Origin: an uncultured Eggerthellaceae bacterium
Lineage (GTDB): Bacteria; Actinomycetota; Coriobacteriia; Coriobacteriales; Eggerthellaceae
Direction of reading: 5' to 3'
DNA length: 64,000 bases
Assembly: GCA_934648845.1 (NCBI GenBank)
Contig: CAKUFS010000001.1
Location: 87,945-151,944, forward strand
Both the position numbers and the translations under genes were made by a program. The notes under the pieces are model-generated. The model saw only the letters and a program-made list of their open reading frames with translations. It was not told where the DNA came from and ran no database searches. This document shows, one piece after another, positions 7,552 through 16,319 of the stretch (within the stretch, counting starts at the first letter, position 1; the number at the start of each line of letters is the position of its first letter).

Positions 7552-8907
7552 GTGAGTTCTAATTCAAATGAAAAGCGTTCTACGTGGTCGAATAAGACTG
7601 CATTTATTTTGGCCGCTGCTGCCTCGGCCGTTGGCTTGGGCAATTTGTGGCGCTTCCCGTATTTGGCCGCCAAGTTTGGTGGCGGTACGTTTATTTTCAC
7701 GTACTTCATTTTAGCTTTCACTTTCGGCGTTTCCTTGCTGCTGCTTGAGATTACGCTTGGCCGCAAGACGCGCCTTTCCGCGATTGGCGCCTTTAGCGCA
7801 TATGGCAAGAAATTCGCATTTATCGGCGTTTTGGCGTCGTTAGTGCCGTTCATCATCACGCCGTACTACTGCATTATTGGCGGTTGGGTTGTCAAGTACA
7901 TGGTTTCGTTCCTGTCGGTTGACCCGAACACGCTTGCCGATGGCGGTGCGTTCTTCACAAGCTTCCTGTACGGTCCCACGGAAAGCTACGCGTGGATGCT
8001 GGTGTTCATGGCGCTGGTGTTCATCATTGTCGCTCTGGGCGTGAAAAAGGGCATCGAGAAGGCGAACCTGATCATGATGCCGGCACTTCTGGTTATGGCG
8101 ATTGCCATTGCCGTTTACGTTGCGCTTCAGCCGGGCGCCATGGAGGGTATTGCGTACTATCTGATTCCCGACTTCAGCCAGTTCTCTGCTGACTTGGTAC
8201 TGAATGCCATGGGCCAGATGTTCTATAGCTTGTCGCTGGCTATGGGTATTATGATTACGTACGGTTCGTACGTGCATCGCGATGAGTGTCTGACGTCATC
8301 GGTTACGCGCATTGCTGGTTTTGACCTGCTTGTTTCCCTGATTGCGGGCTTCATGATTGTTCCAGCCGCTTTCGCGGTTATGGGTGGCGCACCGACCTCT
8401 GCGGGTCCCTCACTGATGTTTGTCACGTTGCCACAGGTTTTTGCAGGCATGGGCAATGCGGCGGTCATTTTGGGCTTCGTCTTCTTCCTGTTGGTTACGT
8501 TTGCCGCTTTGACCAGCGCCATCTCGCTAACGGAAACGTGCGTTTCCATTATTTCCGACGGCTTGAAGTGGTCGCGCCGTAAGTCGCTTATCTCCTGCAT
8601 TCTGTGGGTTGTTCTGGTGGGTTGTTTCGTGAACGCGGGTTATAACGGCCTTTCGGACATCCGCTTCTTCGGCATGGAGATTCTGGACTTCTTCGACTTT
8701 ATTTCCAACTCGGTGCTGATGCCCATTGTTGCGCTTCTGATCTGCGTCTTTGTTGGTTGGATTATTACCCCGAAGGACCTTATCGAGGAAATCAAGCTCA
8801 ACTCGCCGTTCCGTGCGGAAAAAGCATGGGTTGTTATGATTAAGGTTCTGGCGCCGATTTTGGTTATTGCTATTCTGGTTTGGAATATAATCGGCATTTT
8901 GGGGTAA
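7552..8907 (+). CDS. Sodium-dependent transporter, neurotransmitter:sodium symporter (NSS) family
   Basis: Inner-membrane Na+-coupled symporter of the LeuT/NSS family, likely for an amino acid or related amine. The 451 residues are very hydrophobic, with about 11-12 membrane segments. The family signature GLGNLWRFPYLAAKFGGG (29-46, TM1) marks the substrate and Na+ sites, and the TM6-like MGQMFYSLSLAMGIMITYGSY segment is also present. It starts with GTG at 7552 after GAAAGTAGG. It stands alone after the leuS terminator. Substrate cannot be read from sequence, but an asaccharolytic anaerobe would fit amino-acid import. Confidence 0.9.
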   Translation: MSSNSNEKRSTWSNKTAFILAAAASAVGLGNLWRFPYLAAKFGGGTFIFTYFILAFTFGVSLLLLEITLGRKTRLSAIGAFSAYGKKFAFIGVLASLVPFIITPYYCIIGGWVVKYMVSFLSVDPNTLADGGAFFTSFLYGPTESYAWMLVFMALVFIIVALGVKKGIEKANLIMMPALLVMAIAIAVYVALQPGAMEGIAYYLIPDFSQFSADLVLNAMGQMFYSLSLAMGIMITYGSYVHRDECLTSSVTRIAGFDLLVSLIAGFMIVPAAFAVMGGAPTSAGPSLMFVTLPQVFAGMGNAAVILGFVFFLLVTFAALTSAISLTETCVSIISDGLKWSRRKSLISCILWVVLVGCFVNAGYNGLSDIRFFGMEILDFFDFISNSVLMPIVALLICVFVGWIITPKDLIEEIKLNSPFRAEKAWVVMIKVLAPILVIAILVWNIIGILG

Positions 8908-9136
8908 CTGGGGCGTTTGCGAGCTTTGGCGCTGTGGTTATGAGCGTTGGGTGCCCGTGCATGATGTGCTTGAGCGCAATCTGAGTATCGCCTGGGTATT
9001 GTCGGATGTTGCCCGTGTTGCCGGGGCATCGCGTGGTTACAACGAGGTTGCTTGCTTTGCGCAGGCGACCTCGTTTTGCGTTTCGCACAAGGGGGCTATG
9101 CGGGCGTGAGGGGCTGCGGCTTCCGTAGAAGCTAAA

Positions 9137-9415
9137 ATAGGAGGAAATTCAAATTATTTGAATTTCCTCCTATATTTTTATGAGAGTCATTATATTAAAT
9201 AGGAGATTTAGAGAAAAAATTTAAAAATCTCCTACCAATAATGATGATTTTAGCCTCCAAGGGTATTAAAAAGCTATTCAGGGCTTCATTTAGCGATTGT
9301 GCGTCCTCTAAAAATAGGAGAAAACGGTATTAAAATCAAAATCCCTCCTATTTCAATCTTTTTAAGTGTTAAGAAAATAGGAGGAATCGTAAATAAATTA
9401 AAAAAATCTCCTATT
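9137..9415. repeat. Cluster of four AT-rich TAGGAG/CTCCTA inverted repeats
   Basis: Four hairpin units lie in a markedly AT-rich stretch within the 850-base gap between the NSS gene and ychF. Unit 1 is a 17-bp perfect stem (9137-9153 with 9157-9173). Unit 2 is a 10-bp stem (9200-9209 with 9225-9234). Unit 3 is a 9-bp stem (9312-9320 with 9345-9353). Unit 4 is an 8-bp stem (9376-9383 with 9408-9415). All begin ATAGGAG and end CTCCTAT, with variable loops. Units 1-2 and 3-4 are each about 60 bases apart. The rest of the gap (8908-9130 and 9420-9670) shows no supported gene. Confidence 0.75.
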
Positions 9416-9697
9416 ATTGCAATTTAGATTGCATCATTGACCTTCTTTGCCGAAGAGGATGAGACGTCGCATTGCTTGTCTGCCTGTTTGGATTAGTCTT
9501 GATGCTGTTTTGCGTTTTGTTTCGTTGTGGCCAATGTGTGACAAGGCTTTTGCGGCTATGTTTCGATGCTTATGCATGCGGATAGTGCTGTTAGTTTGTG
9601 ACCGGTATCGATTTCTTGCGAATGAGATTTGCATTGCGTCGCATGCGTTCTATGAGTGTGAGCATAATGGGGTACAATAAAAGTTAACATTTTCGCG

Positions 9698-9731
9698 GCG
9701 CCTTGCTGGATGCTGGACCAGTGCAAGGCGC
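9698..9731 (+). promoter_or_regulatory. Hairpin in the ychF 5' leader
   Basis: GCGCCTTGC (9698-9706) pairs perfectly with GCAAGGCGC (9723-9731), ending 25 bases before the ychF ATG. A TACAAT box at 9673-9678 is a possible -10. The hairpin would sit early in the mRNA; its role is unknown. Confidence 0.4.
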
Positions 9732-9756
9732 TCTTTCGTACAGATAAGGATTTGCT

Positions 9757-10830
9757 ATGTCGCTTTCTATTGGTATTGTCGGCTTGCCGAACGTGGGCAA
9801 GTCAACGTTGTTTACTGCTTTGACGAATAAGCAGGGTCTGGCCGCCAATTATCCCTTCGCCACTATTGAGCCAAACGTTGGCATTGTGCCTGTTCCTGAT
9901 GACCGCTTGAAGGAGCTTGAGAAAATCGATCACCCTGCGCGTTTGGTGCCGGCAACGGTCGAGTTTGTGGACATTGCTGGTCTGGTTGCAGGCGCAAGCC
10001 AAGGCGAAGGTTTGGGAAATCAGTTCCTGGCAAACATTCGCGATACCGATGCTATTTGCGAAGTTGTTCGTTTCTTTGGGAATCCGAACGTCGTGCATGT
10101 GGCAGGGCGCGTTGACCCGCAAAGCGATGTTGAGACCATCAAAATGGAGCTTATTTTGGCCGATGTTGCGACCTGTGAAAAGGCGATTCCGCGTTTGGAG
10201 AAAGAAGCGAAGCGCGATAAAGCAGGTGCGGCAAAGCTCGAAGCAGCAAAGAAAGTTCTGGCGGGGCTTTACGAGGGACATCGCGCGCGCACGCTTGATT
10301 TGACCGAGGACGAAATTGATGCTATTTACGAGCTGCATCTGCTTACGATGAAGCCTATGCTCTACATTGCCAACATCGACGAGGACCAAATGGATGCGGA
10401 GCTTCCGGAAATCGATGGATGCACGCCCGTACCAATTTGCGCCCAGGTTGAGGCCGACCTGGCGGAGCTCAACGAGATGGACCCCGAAGAAGCTGCTGAA
10501 TTCTTGGCCGACATGGGCTTGAAGGAAAGCGGCCTTGCGCGCTTGGTGCGCGAGGCATATAAGCTTTTGGGCCTGCAGTCGTATTTTACCAGCGGCGAGA
10601 CCGAGAGCCGCGCATGGACGATTTCTATTGGTGCGAAGGCGCCCCAGGCGGCGGGTGTGATTCACTCCGACTTCGAGCGCGGATTCATCAAGGCAGAGAC
10701 GGCATCGTACGAGGATTACGTTGCCCTTGGTGGCGAAGCGGGCTGCCGTGCCGCGGGCAAGCTGCGTCAGGAAGGCAAGGATTACGTGGTGCAAGACGGC
10801 GACGTTATGCACTTCAAGTTCAATGTGTAG
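9757..10830 (+). CDS. ychF: Redox-regulated ATPase YchF (OLA1 family)
   Basis: Universally conserved Obg-family P-loop protein that prefers ATP and associates with ribosomes. The 357 residues start with the G1 motif GLPNVGKST (9-17), followed by NYPFATIEPN, the G3-like DIAGLV and GEGLGNQFL. The usual NKxD of GTPases is replaced by a NIDE-type sequence in MLYIANIDED, as expected for YchF. The C-terminus has the TGS domain (FTSGETESRAWTI, HSDFERGFIKAE, VQDGDVMHFKFNV). AAGGA lies 6 bases before the ATG. Full length. Confidence 0.96.
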   Translation: MSLSIGIVGLPNVGKSTLFTALTNKQGLAANYPFATIEPNVGIVPVPDDRLKELEKIDHPARLVPATVEFVDIAGLVAGASQGEGLGNQFLANIRDTDAICEVVRFFGNPNVVHVAGRVDPQSDVETIKMELILADVATCEKAIPRLEKEAKRDKAGAAKLEAAKKVLAGLYEGHRARTLDLTEDEIDAIYELHLLTMKPMLYIANIDEDQMDAELPEIDGCTPVPICAQVEADLAELNEMDPEEAAEFLADMGLKESGLARLVREAYKLLGLQSYFTSGETESRAWTISIGAKAPQAAGVIHSDFERGFIKAETASYEDYVALGGEAGCRAAGKLRQEGKDYVVQDGDVMHFKFNV

Positions 10831-10865
10831 GATTTTGGAGTAATTCCAGGTCACAGAATTGAAAG

Positions 10866-10932
10866 CCCCTTTTGATGGGGCCAAAAGGGGATAAATGAGG
10901 GGGGGGCGGATGCAGTTTGCGTCTGCCCCCTC
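10866..10932 (+). terminator. Two hairpins after ychF
   Basis: CCCCTTTTG (10866-10874) pairs with CAAAAGGGG (10882-10890). A second G/C-rich hairpin spans about 10898-10932, pairing GAGGGGG and CGGATGC with GCGTCTG and CCCCCTC. Neither has a long T-run, but they mark the end of ychF. Confidence 0.5.
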
Positions 10933-10940
10933 ATTGGCTT

Positions 10941-11067
10941 TCACGCGTTTTTTGGCTTGCGAAAATGGAGATATGGTGCATTTTTGCAGCGAAGAAAAGC
11001 TGCGTCTATGCAAAAGCCCTTTTCAGGCGCCAGAAAAGTGTAAGTTGCATCTTCCGATGCCGCGCCG
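10941..11067 (+). repeat. Dispersed ~125-bp repeat, copy 1
   Basis: This segment, starting TCACGCGTTTTTTGGCTTGC and ending near GCCGCGCCG, is a diverged copy of 25235-25357 in the same orientation. Shared blocks include GGCTTGCGAA, GCAAAAGCCCTTTTCA and the terminal GCCGCGCCG. It lies just past the 3' end of the minus-strand ATP-grasp gene. Confidence 0.65.
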
Positions 11068-11110
11068 TTTAATTGCCTGCGCAAAGGTCGCAGACTATCC
11101 ATCCCCAATG

Positions 11111-12358
11111 CTACCGGCGGGCGCTGATGTCTTCTCCGCCTGCGTCTATGGCGCGAATAAGGGCGTGTGCCCGCGCTCCCTTATCCAGCAACTCTTGCTG
11201 GGTTTCCCCTAAGGCAATGAACTGCCCGAAGCGACTTCCCGTGCTGCCGTCGGGGCTAATGGATGCGCCTTTCGTTTTCGTACAATAGAATTCCTTGATG
11301 ATGCCTTGTTGTAGCGCTGCATCGACACCTTCGACATGATCGAAAACGCCTTGCTTAGCGAAAACATTACCAATGTAAAGACAGCGCGTGCTGCCCTCAA
11401 TACGGGAAACGTCAACCGATTCTCCCAGATAGGAAGCGATTGCGGCTTCTATGTAGTCAAAACCCGTAAGAAGCGGAATGGCGCGGAAGCATAATCCGCC
11501 ACCCAAGCGGGGTGCAAATTCAAGCACTAAAACGTCCCCGTTTTCGCGCACGATTGCCTGAACCATAAGAGGCGTGTTCACGAAGCCGAATGTTGTGCCA
11601 ATTTTTTGGGCAATCTCGCGCATTTGCTCCACGGATTGCGCAGGAATCTGCGCGGGGTAAAACACCGACTCATATTGGCGAACGGAATTGTTGCTGCGGT
11701 CGGTGTAGTCGCTCTTCTGACAAAGGGAAAGCAGATAGGGCGTTCCCTTTTGGAAATAGAAATACGCACTGATTTCAATGCCGTCAATAAAGGACTCTGC
11801 AATTGCCTCATGTGTGCGGCTTGATTCAATCGCGCGTTCGACGCACTGCTGCAATTGGTCAGCCGAGCTGGCAACATGCACGCCGCGCGATCCACCACCG
11901 TTTGCCGGCTTTACCACGCAGGGGAAGCCCACTTTTTCCTGAACTTGTTTAACGCTCAGAGGCGCCACGGTAAAAGGAGCCGTGGGAATCTGGGCATCTA
12001 CCAGCGCTTGCTTCATTTTGTCTTTTCGTGCAATGAGGCGCGCCGTCTCGGAAGAGTACGGGTGCGGAAGCGACAGGGCTTCGGATACGCGGCAGCACAT
12101 CACGTTTGCTTTATCAACCGCCACGCTAATGATAAGCGACGGCTTACGCTCGATTGCCGCGTTCAACACTGCCTCGTAATCGAGCGTGCTGATTTGCAAA
12201 TGTTCATCGGCATAGGGTTTGGCAGGGGAATTGGCTAAGTAATCGATGAGAACAACGTAATAGCCGCGTTTTTGCAGCTTCTGGACCAAATCGATATGTG
12301 GAACGGTTCCGCCAAGAACAAATGCGGTCTGCTGAGCGTCTGTCAATCTATATCCCAT
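11111..12358 (-). CDS. ATP-grasp domain ligase
   Basis: A 415-residue cytosolic protein of the carbamoyl-phosphate-synthase-like ATP-grasp superfamily, which joins a carboxylate to an amine or thiol through an acylphosphate. The N-terminal pre-ATP-grasp Rossmann part (AFVLGGTVPHIDLVQKLQKRG) is followed by the ATP-binding lid (GFPCVVKPANGGGSRGV, about 145-161), a glutamate-rich strand (AIAESFIDGIEISAYF) and the Mg2+ site (VLVLEFAPRLGGG). Substrate is unknown. It is downstream of the CitE-like and sugar-transferase genes on the same strand after a 281-base gap, so it may or may not share their transcript. No strong ribosome binding site precedes the ATG. Confidence 0.75.
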   Translation of the reverse strand: MGYRLTDAQQTAFVLGGTVPHIDLVQKLQKRGYYVVLIDYLANSPAKPYADEHLQISTLDYEAVLNAAIERKPSLIISVAVDKANVMCCRVSEALSLPHPYSSETARLIARKDKMKQALVDAQIPTAPFTVAPLSVKQVQEKVGFPCVVKPANGGGSRGVHVASSADQLQQCVERAIESSRTHEAIAESFIDGIEISAYFYFQKGTPYLLSLCQKSDYTDRSNNSVRQYESVFYPAQIPAQSVEQMREIAQKIGTTFGFVNTPLMVQAIVRENGDVLVLEFAPRLGGGLCFRAIPLLTGFDYIEAAIASYLGESVDVSRIEGSTRCLYIGNVFAKQGVFDHVEGVDAALQQGIIKEFYCTKTKGASISPDGSTGSRFGQFIALGETQQELLDKGARAHALIRAIDAGGEDISARR

Positions 12359-12639
12359 AAAATAGCGTCTGCAAAATGGCTGCTCTATCTCTGGTTATCA
12401 AGCAGTTACCAGGGGAGAATGCAACACCCTATGATAGCACAGCAGCGAGGTTTTCGCTTCCTGCTCCGACATTGGAGCGATTAATCCTTTTGTTGGGCTT
12501 GCCAGCATTGAGGAAGGGTCGTGCGCGCCCGACTTCCAATGTTTAGCAAACTGGTCCAATGGGCCGTTTGCCAGCGCACTTTGAGGCTTATTTCCCCAGC
12601 GCCTTTGGCTGGGCTTTAGGTCCGCCCCTTGCCTGCGTC

Positions 12640-13788
12640 TTATGCTTCCTCAATGGCGAAAAGATGCAGGTATTCGGTGCCGTCTTCGATTACACCATAG
12701 GCTTGCGCGCGGGAAATGATGCGTTCGGCCCAGGAACGATGAGGGTTGATTTCGTTCATCTTGTTGCCGGCTTGGCTTTTCGCAACGCCGCCTGAAAGGT
12801 CAAGGATCTGCAGCGCATCGCGGTATTCCTCTTTCGTGACCGCATAAAGCGCGTTCACAAACTTGATGTGCGAAGGATGGATGACCGTTTTTCCAATGAA
12901 GCCGTTCGCGCGATCCATGATGGTCTCGCGCAGCAGGCCGTCAACTTCGCTGTTGTAAATGGGAATGTGCCTGATAAGAGATTCCTGAATGTCATGCGCG
13001 GGAAGCGGCGCAAACTTCATGGACTTGTCGGCGCGGAAATACTCCCACACAGGTCCCGAAATCACGTAATCGTTGCAGCGCCCGAACACGTTGAGCACGT
13101 CGGACAGGATATCGGCTATGGGCTTGATGTCGTAAATGGTGTAGTCAATGCCGCGCCGCACGCCAAATACCGAAGAAAAATCAGTCGCGCCCACGCGAAC
13201 GTGCAGGATGATGTCGCGATTTTCATCGAGAATCTTACGAATGGCCAAAAGCTGCTCGGTGCGTGTTTCAATGAAGGCAATGCTTTGGTCCTCGATAATG
13301 GGCATGCCGTACACGATGTCGCCAAGCGTATCGTTGATCCAACGAAGCGTTTCCAAGTATGCCATGCCGTTTTCCGCGTTGAACTTGGGGAAGTTGATGC
13401 CGGCGAGCGCACGCAAATGTTCGGGATGAAGACGCTGCGCAAACGATCGGAACTGCTGTGGATTGCGCACGCGGCAGAAGATAAGGGGCACAACATCATC
13501 GGAAAGCGTGCCGGCTTCCAGTCGTGCGCTGACCTCTTTCAGCAGGTCAAGAACGTTTTCTTCCGCAGGTGCTAACTTTGTTTCATCAAGAGCGTCCTCG
13601 AAATCAAGCACGATGGACGTTAAGCCAGGCAGCTTGTCGTTGATGATTTTGTCCAAAAAATCGTACGTGGCGGGCATATACATAGTAGCGCCCAGGCAAT
13701 ATTGCAACAGCTGCTTGTCGGTGTGCTTATTGAAGTTGACCGGGTTTTCCACAAAGTGATAATCCGGATTGTGTCGATGATGTCTCAT
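12640..13788 (-). CDS. HpcH/HpaI aldolase / citrate lyase (CitE)-like protein
   Basis: A 382-residue TIM-barrel C-C lyase or CoA-ester lyase relative. Visible family features are the Mg2+-binding acidic strand LTSIVLDFEDALDE (56-69), GINFPKF, YGMPIIEDQSIAF, the HVRVGATDFSSVFGVRRG segment with the conserved Arg/Asp, and the late GKTVIHPSHIKFVNALY motif. The divergent N-terminus resembles the C-C_Bond_Lyase group often found with ATP-grasp enzymes. The start ATG overlaps the TGA of the upstream sugar-transferase fusion (ATGA), so the two are translationally coupled. It probably cleaves or condenses a small organic acid for the glycan locus; substrate unknown. Confidence 0.8.
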   Translation of the reverse strand: MRHHRHNPDYHFVENPVNFNKHTDKQLLQYCLGATMYMPATYDFLDKIINDKLPGLTSIVLDFEDALDETKLAPAEENVLDLLKEVSARLEAGTLSDDVVPLIFCRVRNPQQFRSFAQRLHPEHLRALAGINFPKFNAENGMAYLETLRWINDTLGDIVYGMPIIEDQSIAFIETRTEQLLAIRKILDENRDIILHVRVGATDFSSVFGVRRGIDYTIYDIKPIADILSDVLNVFGRCNDYVISGPVWEYFRADKSMKFAPLPAHDIQESLIRHIPIYNSEVDGLLRETIMDRANGFIGKTVIHPSHIKFVNALYAVTKEEYRDALQILDLSGGVAKSQAGNKMNEINPHRSWAERIISRAQAYGVIEDGTEYLHLFAIEEA

Positions 13789-15983
13789 GCTGTGAACTGG
13801 CCTTTTCTGTATAAGTTGGATAAAAGGGAAGCGTTCTGGGTAATATCATAGCCTGCCTGGAGCACTTGTTGATTGAAATCAAGGCGACTGCTTGTGTTTT
13901 GCTTGAGGTGGGCAGACGAAGGGGTCGGCGAAGTTGTCTGTTCTGTGGCTGGATTGGAGCTTGGCTCTGCTGCCGAACTGGGGTCTGGCGCGGGGGCGCG
14001 ATCAAACAGGGAGGTGAGTGCGTTAACCCACTCTTCGGTACCTTGATCGATGTCAAGAAAGCGCACGAGCGATGTAACGGCAACTTCTTGGGGCACCTGC
14101 GTGGAAACAAGGCAGGGAAGTCCGCATGCCTGGGCTTCAAGTGCGACGATGCCAAACCCTTCTTTGCGCGAAGGAAGAAGAAAGACATCCATAGCTTGCA
14201 GATAATCAGCGACGTTTTTCAGTGCACCCGTGAAAGTGACCTGGCCTTTTATATCAAGATCGTGCGCGAGTTCTTCGTATTGGCCGCGCAGGGGGCCATC
14301 GCCAATCATAAGGAGGTGCGCTTGGGGGTTAACAGCCAGATAATCGCGGAAAACGTGCAGCACAAATTCCTGGTTCTTTGCATCGTTTTCATAGCGCCCC
14401 ACGTGACCAAGGCAGACTCTATTGTTTATCCCCAGCTCAGAGCGCATTTTCTCGCGCATTTCTTTATTGAAAGCGAAATGGCGAACGTCAATAGCGTTCG
14501 GAAGCAGGAATGCCTGTTGCGCGCGCTTTACGCCAAAGGCGGATTCTGCGGCAACGCGACTTACTGCAATCAGGTGTGTTGCTTGTGCAGCGTTAAGGGC
14601 AAAGCCTGCCGCAAATACCTTCTGCTTCAGCGGGTTTTTGTCTTTCAGGTTCGCACGGTAATTGCTGTGGGCGTGCAGAATGCGCACGGGAACGCCGGCT
14701 TTTTTCGCAAAATGAAGAGGCAGCAAGTTTTCTGGCATGTTGTTGTGAACCACGTCGAAAGTGTTGTTCTTGAACAAAGCGCGGCACTCTTCCAAGTTGT
14801 GCTTGGTCAATTTATGTCCATGAACAGGGGAAAGTTCGTGAATAATGCAACCCATGGAGCAAAAGATCTCCATGCGTGCGGGGTCGTTTTCGAGATGCGT
14901 TATCACATGAATCTCGAAAGGGGAAAGGTCCATGTGCGTGAAATACGACTCGAACACTTTCTCGATACCGCCGTGATGGAAGCCGCGGATGAAAAGGGCA
15001 ATGCGCTTTTTCGATTGCGCGTTAGTCGCGGGGTGGGCTGTGCGGGGCGCATTGCTTGCGCCAGCGCTGTTTGCATGCCGTATCGCGACCGCTCCTGCGT
15101 CTGCGTCAGCATCCGAAGCCGCAGTTGCTGCACCCGATGCAGTTGAACTTGCAACTGGGTTCACGGCGGCATTCGCGGCATCTTCCCTTTCCTGCTGTAT
15201 GAGCGCTAGGTACTCCAGGGGAATTTCCGTTTGGTCGATGGCGCGCCCGTCTTTGTTGTACCCCATGAACGATCCGCGTTGCGCCAGGCTGCGCGATTTC
15301 GTTTGCTTACGGTCAAACACCATGCGCACCAGGGCGGCAACCATTTTCACATCTACGGCAAAACTGACGTGCTCAACATACCAGACGTCGTTTTCAAGGC
15401 GCTGATTCCAGCCGGAAAGCTCCTTGATCGATTCGTCCAAAATGGGGCACTCCAGGCCAGGACGCACCGCGTGTCGCATCATGTGCCGGTCGGAATAACG
15501 GGGCAAGTACTTCTCGATAAGGGGGCGCGGACCAATAAGGCTCATGTCGCCTTTGAAAATGCTCCAAAAATTCAGCAGCTCATCAAGCGATGTCTTTCGC
15601 ACGAACCGTCCCCAGCGCGTAATGCGTTCCTTGGGTGGCAGCAGCACGCCGTTGGCGTCAGTCTCGTTCGTCATGTTGCGAAATTTCGTGATGCGGAACG
15701 GTCTCCCGTTTTTTCCCGTGCGCGTTTGGTGGAAAAGGAGCGGGCGCCCCACATCGAAAAAAGTCGCAATAGCAAGAACGAGATTGATGGGCGATGTGAT
15801 GACCAGCGCAAACGCCGAAATAACAATATCGAAAAGTCGCTTCACGTAGCGCGTGTAGATGGTGTTGCGTGGGCGCACGACGGGTGCGATAGCGCTTGCA
15901 TGGGCGCGGTTATCGCGCGCAAGATGCTCTGCAATGGTGGCGCGCTGTGCATCGCTCAGCCGCTGCTCATTGCGTGATTCCAT
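13785..15983 (-). CDS. Fusion: sugar-phosphate transferase + GT4 glycosyltransferase
   Basis: A 732-residue protein joining two usually separate steps of glycan assembly. Residues about 45-235 are a bacterial sugar transferase (PF02397): membrane segment KRLFDIVISAFALVITSP, then GRPFRITKFRNM, RFVRKTSLDELLNFWSIFKG, MSLIGPRPL and RHAVRPGLECP. It would load the first sugar phosphate onto undecaprenyl phosphate. An Ala-rich linker (about 275-325) leads to a GT-B glycosyltransferase (FIRGFHHGGIEKVF, LPNAIDVRHFAF, GHVGRYENDAKNQEF, PSRKEGFGIVALEAQACGLP). A low-complexity PSS/TTS-rich stretch sits near the C-terminus. The ATG at 15983 has AAAGGA 8 bases upstream; an in-frame TTG just before it is less likely. 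Confidence 0.88.
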   Translation of the reverse strand: MESRNEQRLSDAQRATIAEHLARDNRAHASAIAPVVRPRNTIYTRYVKRLFDIVISAFALVITSPINLVLAIATFFDVGRPLLFHQTRTGKNGRPFRITKFRNMTNETDANGVLLPPKERITRWGRFVRKTSLDELLNFWSIFKGDMSLIGPRPLIEKYLPRYSDRHMMRHAVRPGLECPILDESIKELSGWNQRLENDVWYVEHVSFAVDVKMVAALVRMVFDRKQTKSRSLAQRGSFMGYNKDGRAIDQTEIPLEYLALIQQEREDAANAAVNPVASSTASGAATAASDADADAGAVAIRHANSAGASNAPRTAHPATNAQSKKRIALFIRGFHHGGIEKVFESYFTHMDLSPFEIHVITHLENDPARMEIFCSMGCIIHELSPVHGHKLTKHNLEECRALFKNNTFDVVHNNMPENLLPLHFAKKAGVPVRILHAHSNYRANLKDKNPLKQKVFAAGFALNAAQATHLIAVSRVAAESAFGVKRAQQAFLLPNAIDVRHFAFNKEMREKMRSELGINNRVCLGHVGRYENDAKNQEFVLHVFRDYLAVNPQAHLLMIGDGPLRGQYEELAHDLDIKGQVTFTGALKNVADYLQAMDVFLLPSRKEGFGIVALEAQACGLPCLVSTQVPQEVAVTSLVRFLDIDQGTEEWVNALTSLFDRAPAPDPSSAAEPSSNPATEQTTSPTPSSAHLKQNTSSRLDFNQQVLQAGYDITQNASLLSNLYRKGQFTA

Positions 15984-16319
15984 CAAGCGAATCCTTTCCG
16001 TGCGCTCTTACTTGCCGTAAGCCGAATCGGTGAACAATTGCCTGCTAGCAAGAGATTATTCGCCGAAGTGCTAAACTAAAATATTATACTCTATTGCGAT
16101 ATGACGCGCAGGATGGAAAGGCGTTTCGCGCGAAGGCCGGCGCCGCGAAGATGGCGGTGGACGCGTAAGTGCGGGTGCCGACAGAAGAAGCGACTGCAAG
16201 GTGAGCTTTCGGGCAGAACAACGGTGGCTGGTCGCGAATGCAACGGTTCGGGTTGCGAACGCGGACCGCAAAGGCCGGCGCCGCAAAGGCAAGCTTGGAG
16301 ATTGGGCGAAGAAGGAACC
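15984..16319. promoter_or_regulatory. Divergent promoter region of the glycan locus
   Basis: This 336-base region separates the two divergent operons. TATACT at 16085-16090 is a plausible plus-strand -10, but I see no good -35. The 3' half (16100-16310) contains an open frame rich in Arg that I judge non-coding, because the fumarase-like protein starts at 16320 with its own ribosome binding site. Confidence 0.35.

Noticed and set aside
9137..9415. CRISPR array
   Set aside because: Units are inverted hairpins with unequal spacing and no constant repeat-spacer pattern; no cas genes are nearby.
9434..9680. Small frames on both strands before ychF
   Set aside because: No ribosome binding site or family pattern; composition follows the non-coding flank.
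12594..12613. Terminator after the CitE-like gene
   Set aside because: CCCAGC/GCTGGG makes only a 6-bp stem and lacks a T-run on the minus strand.
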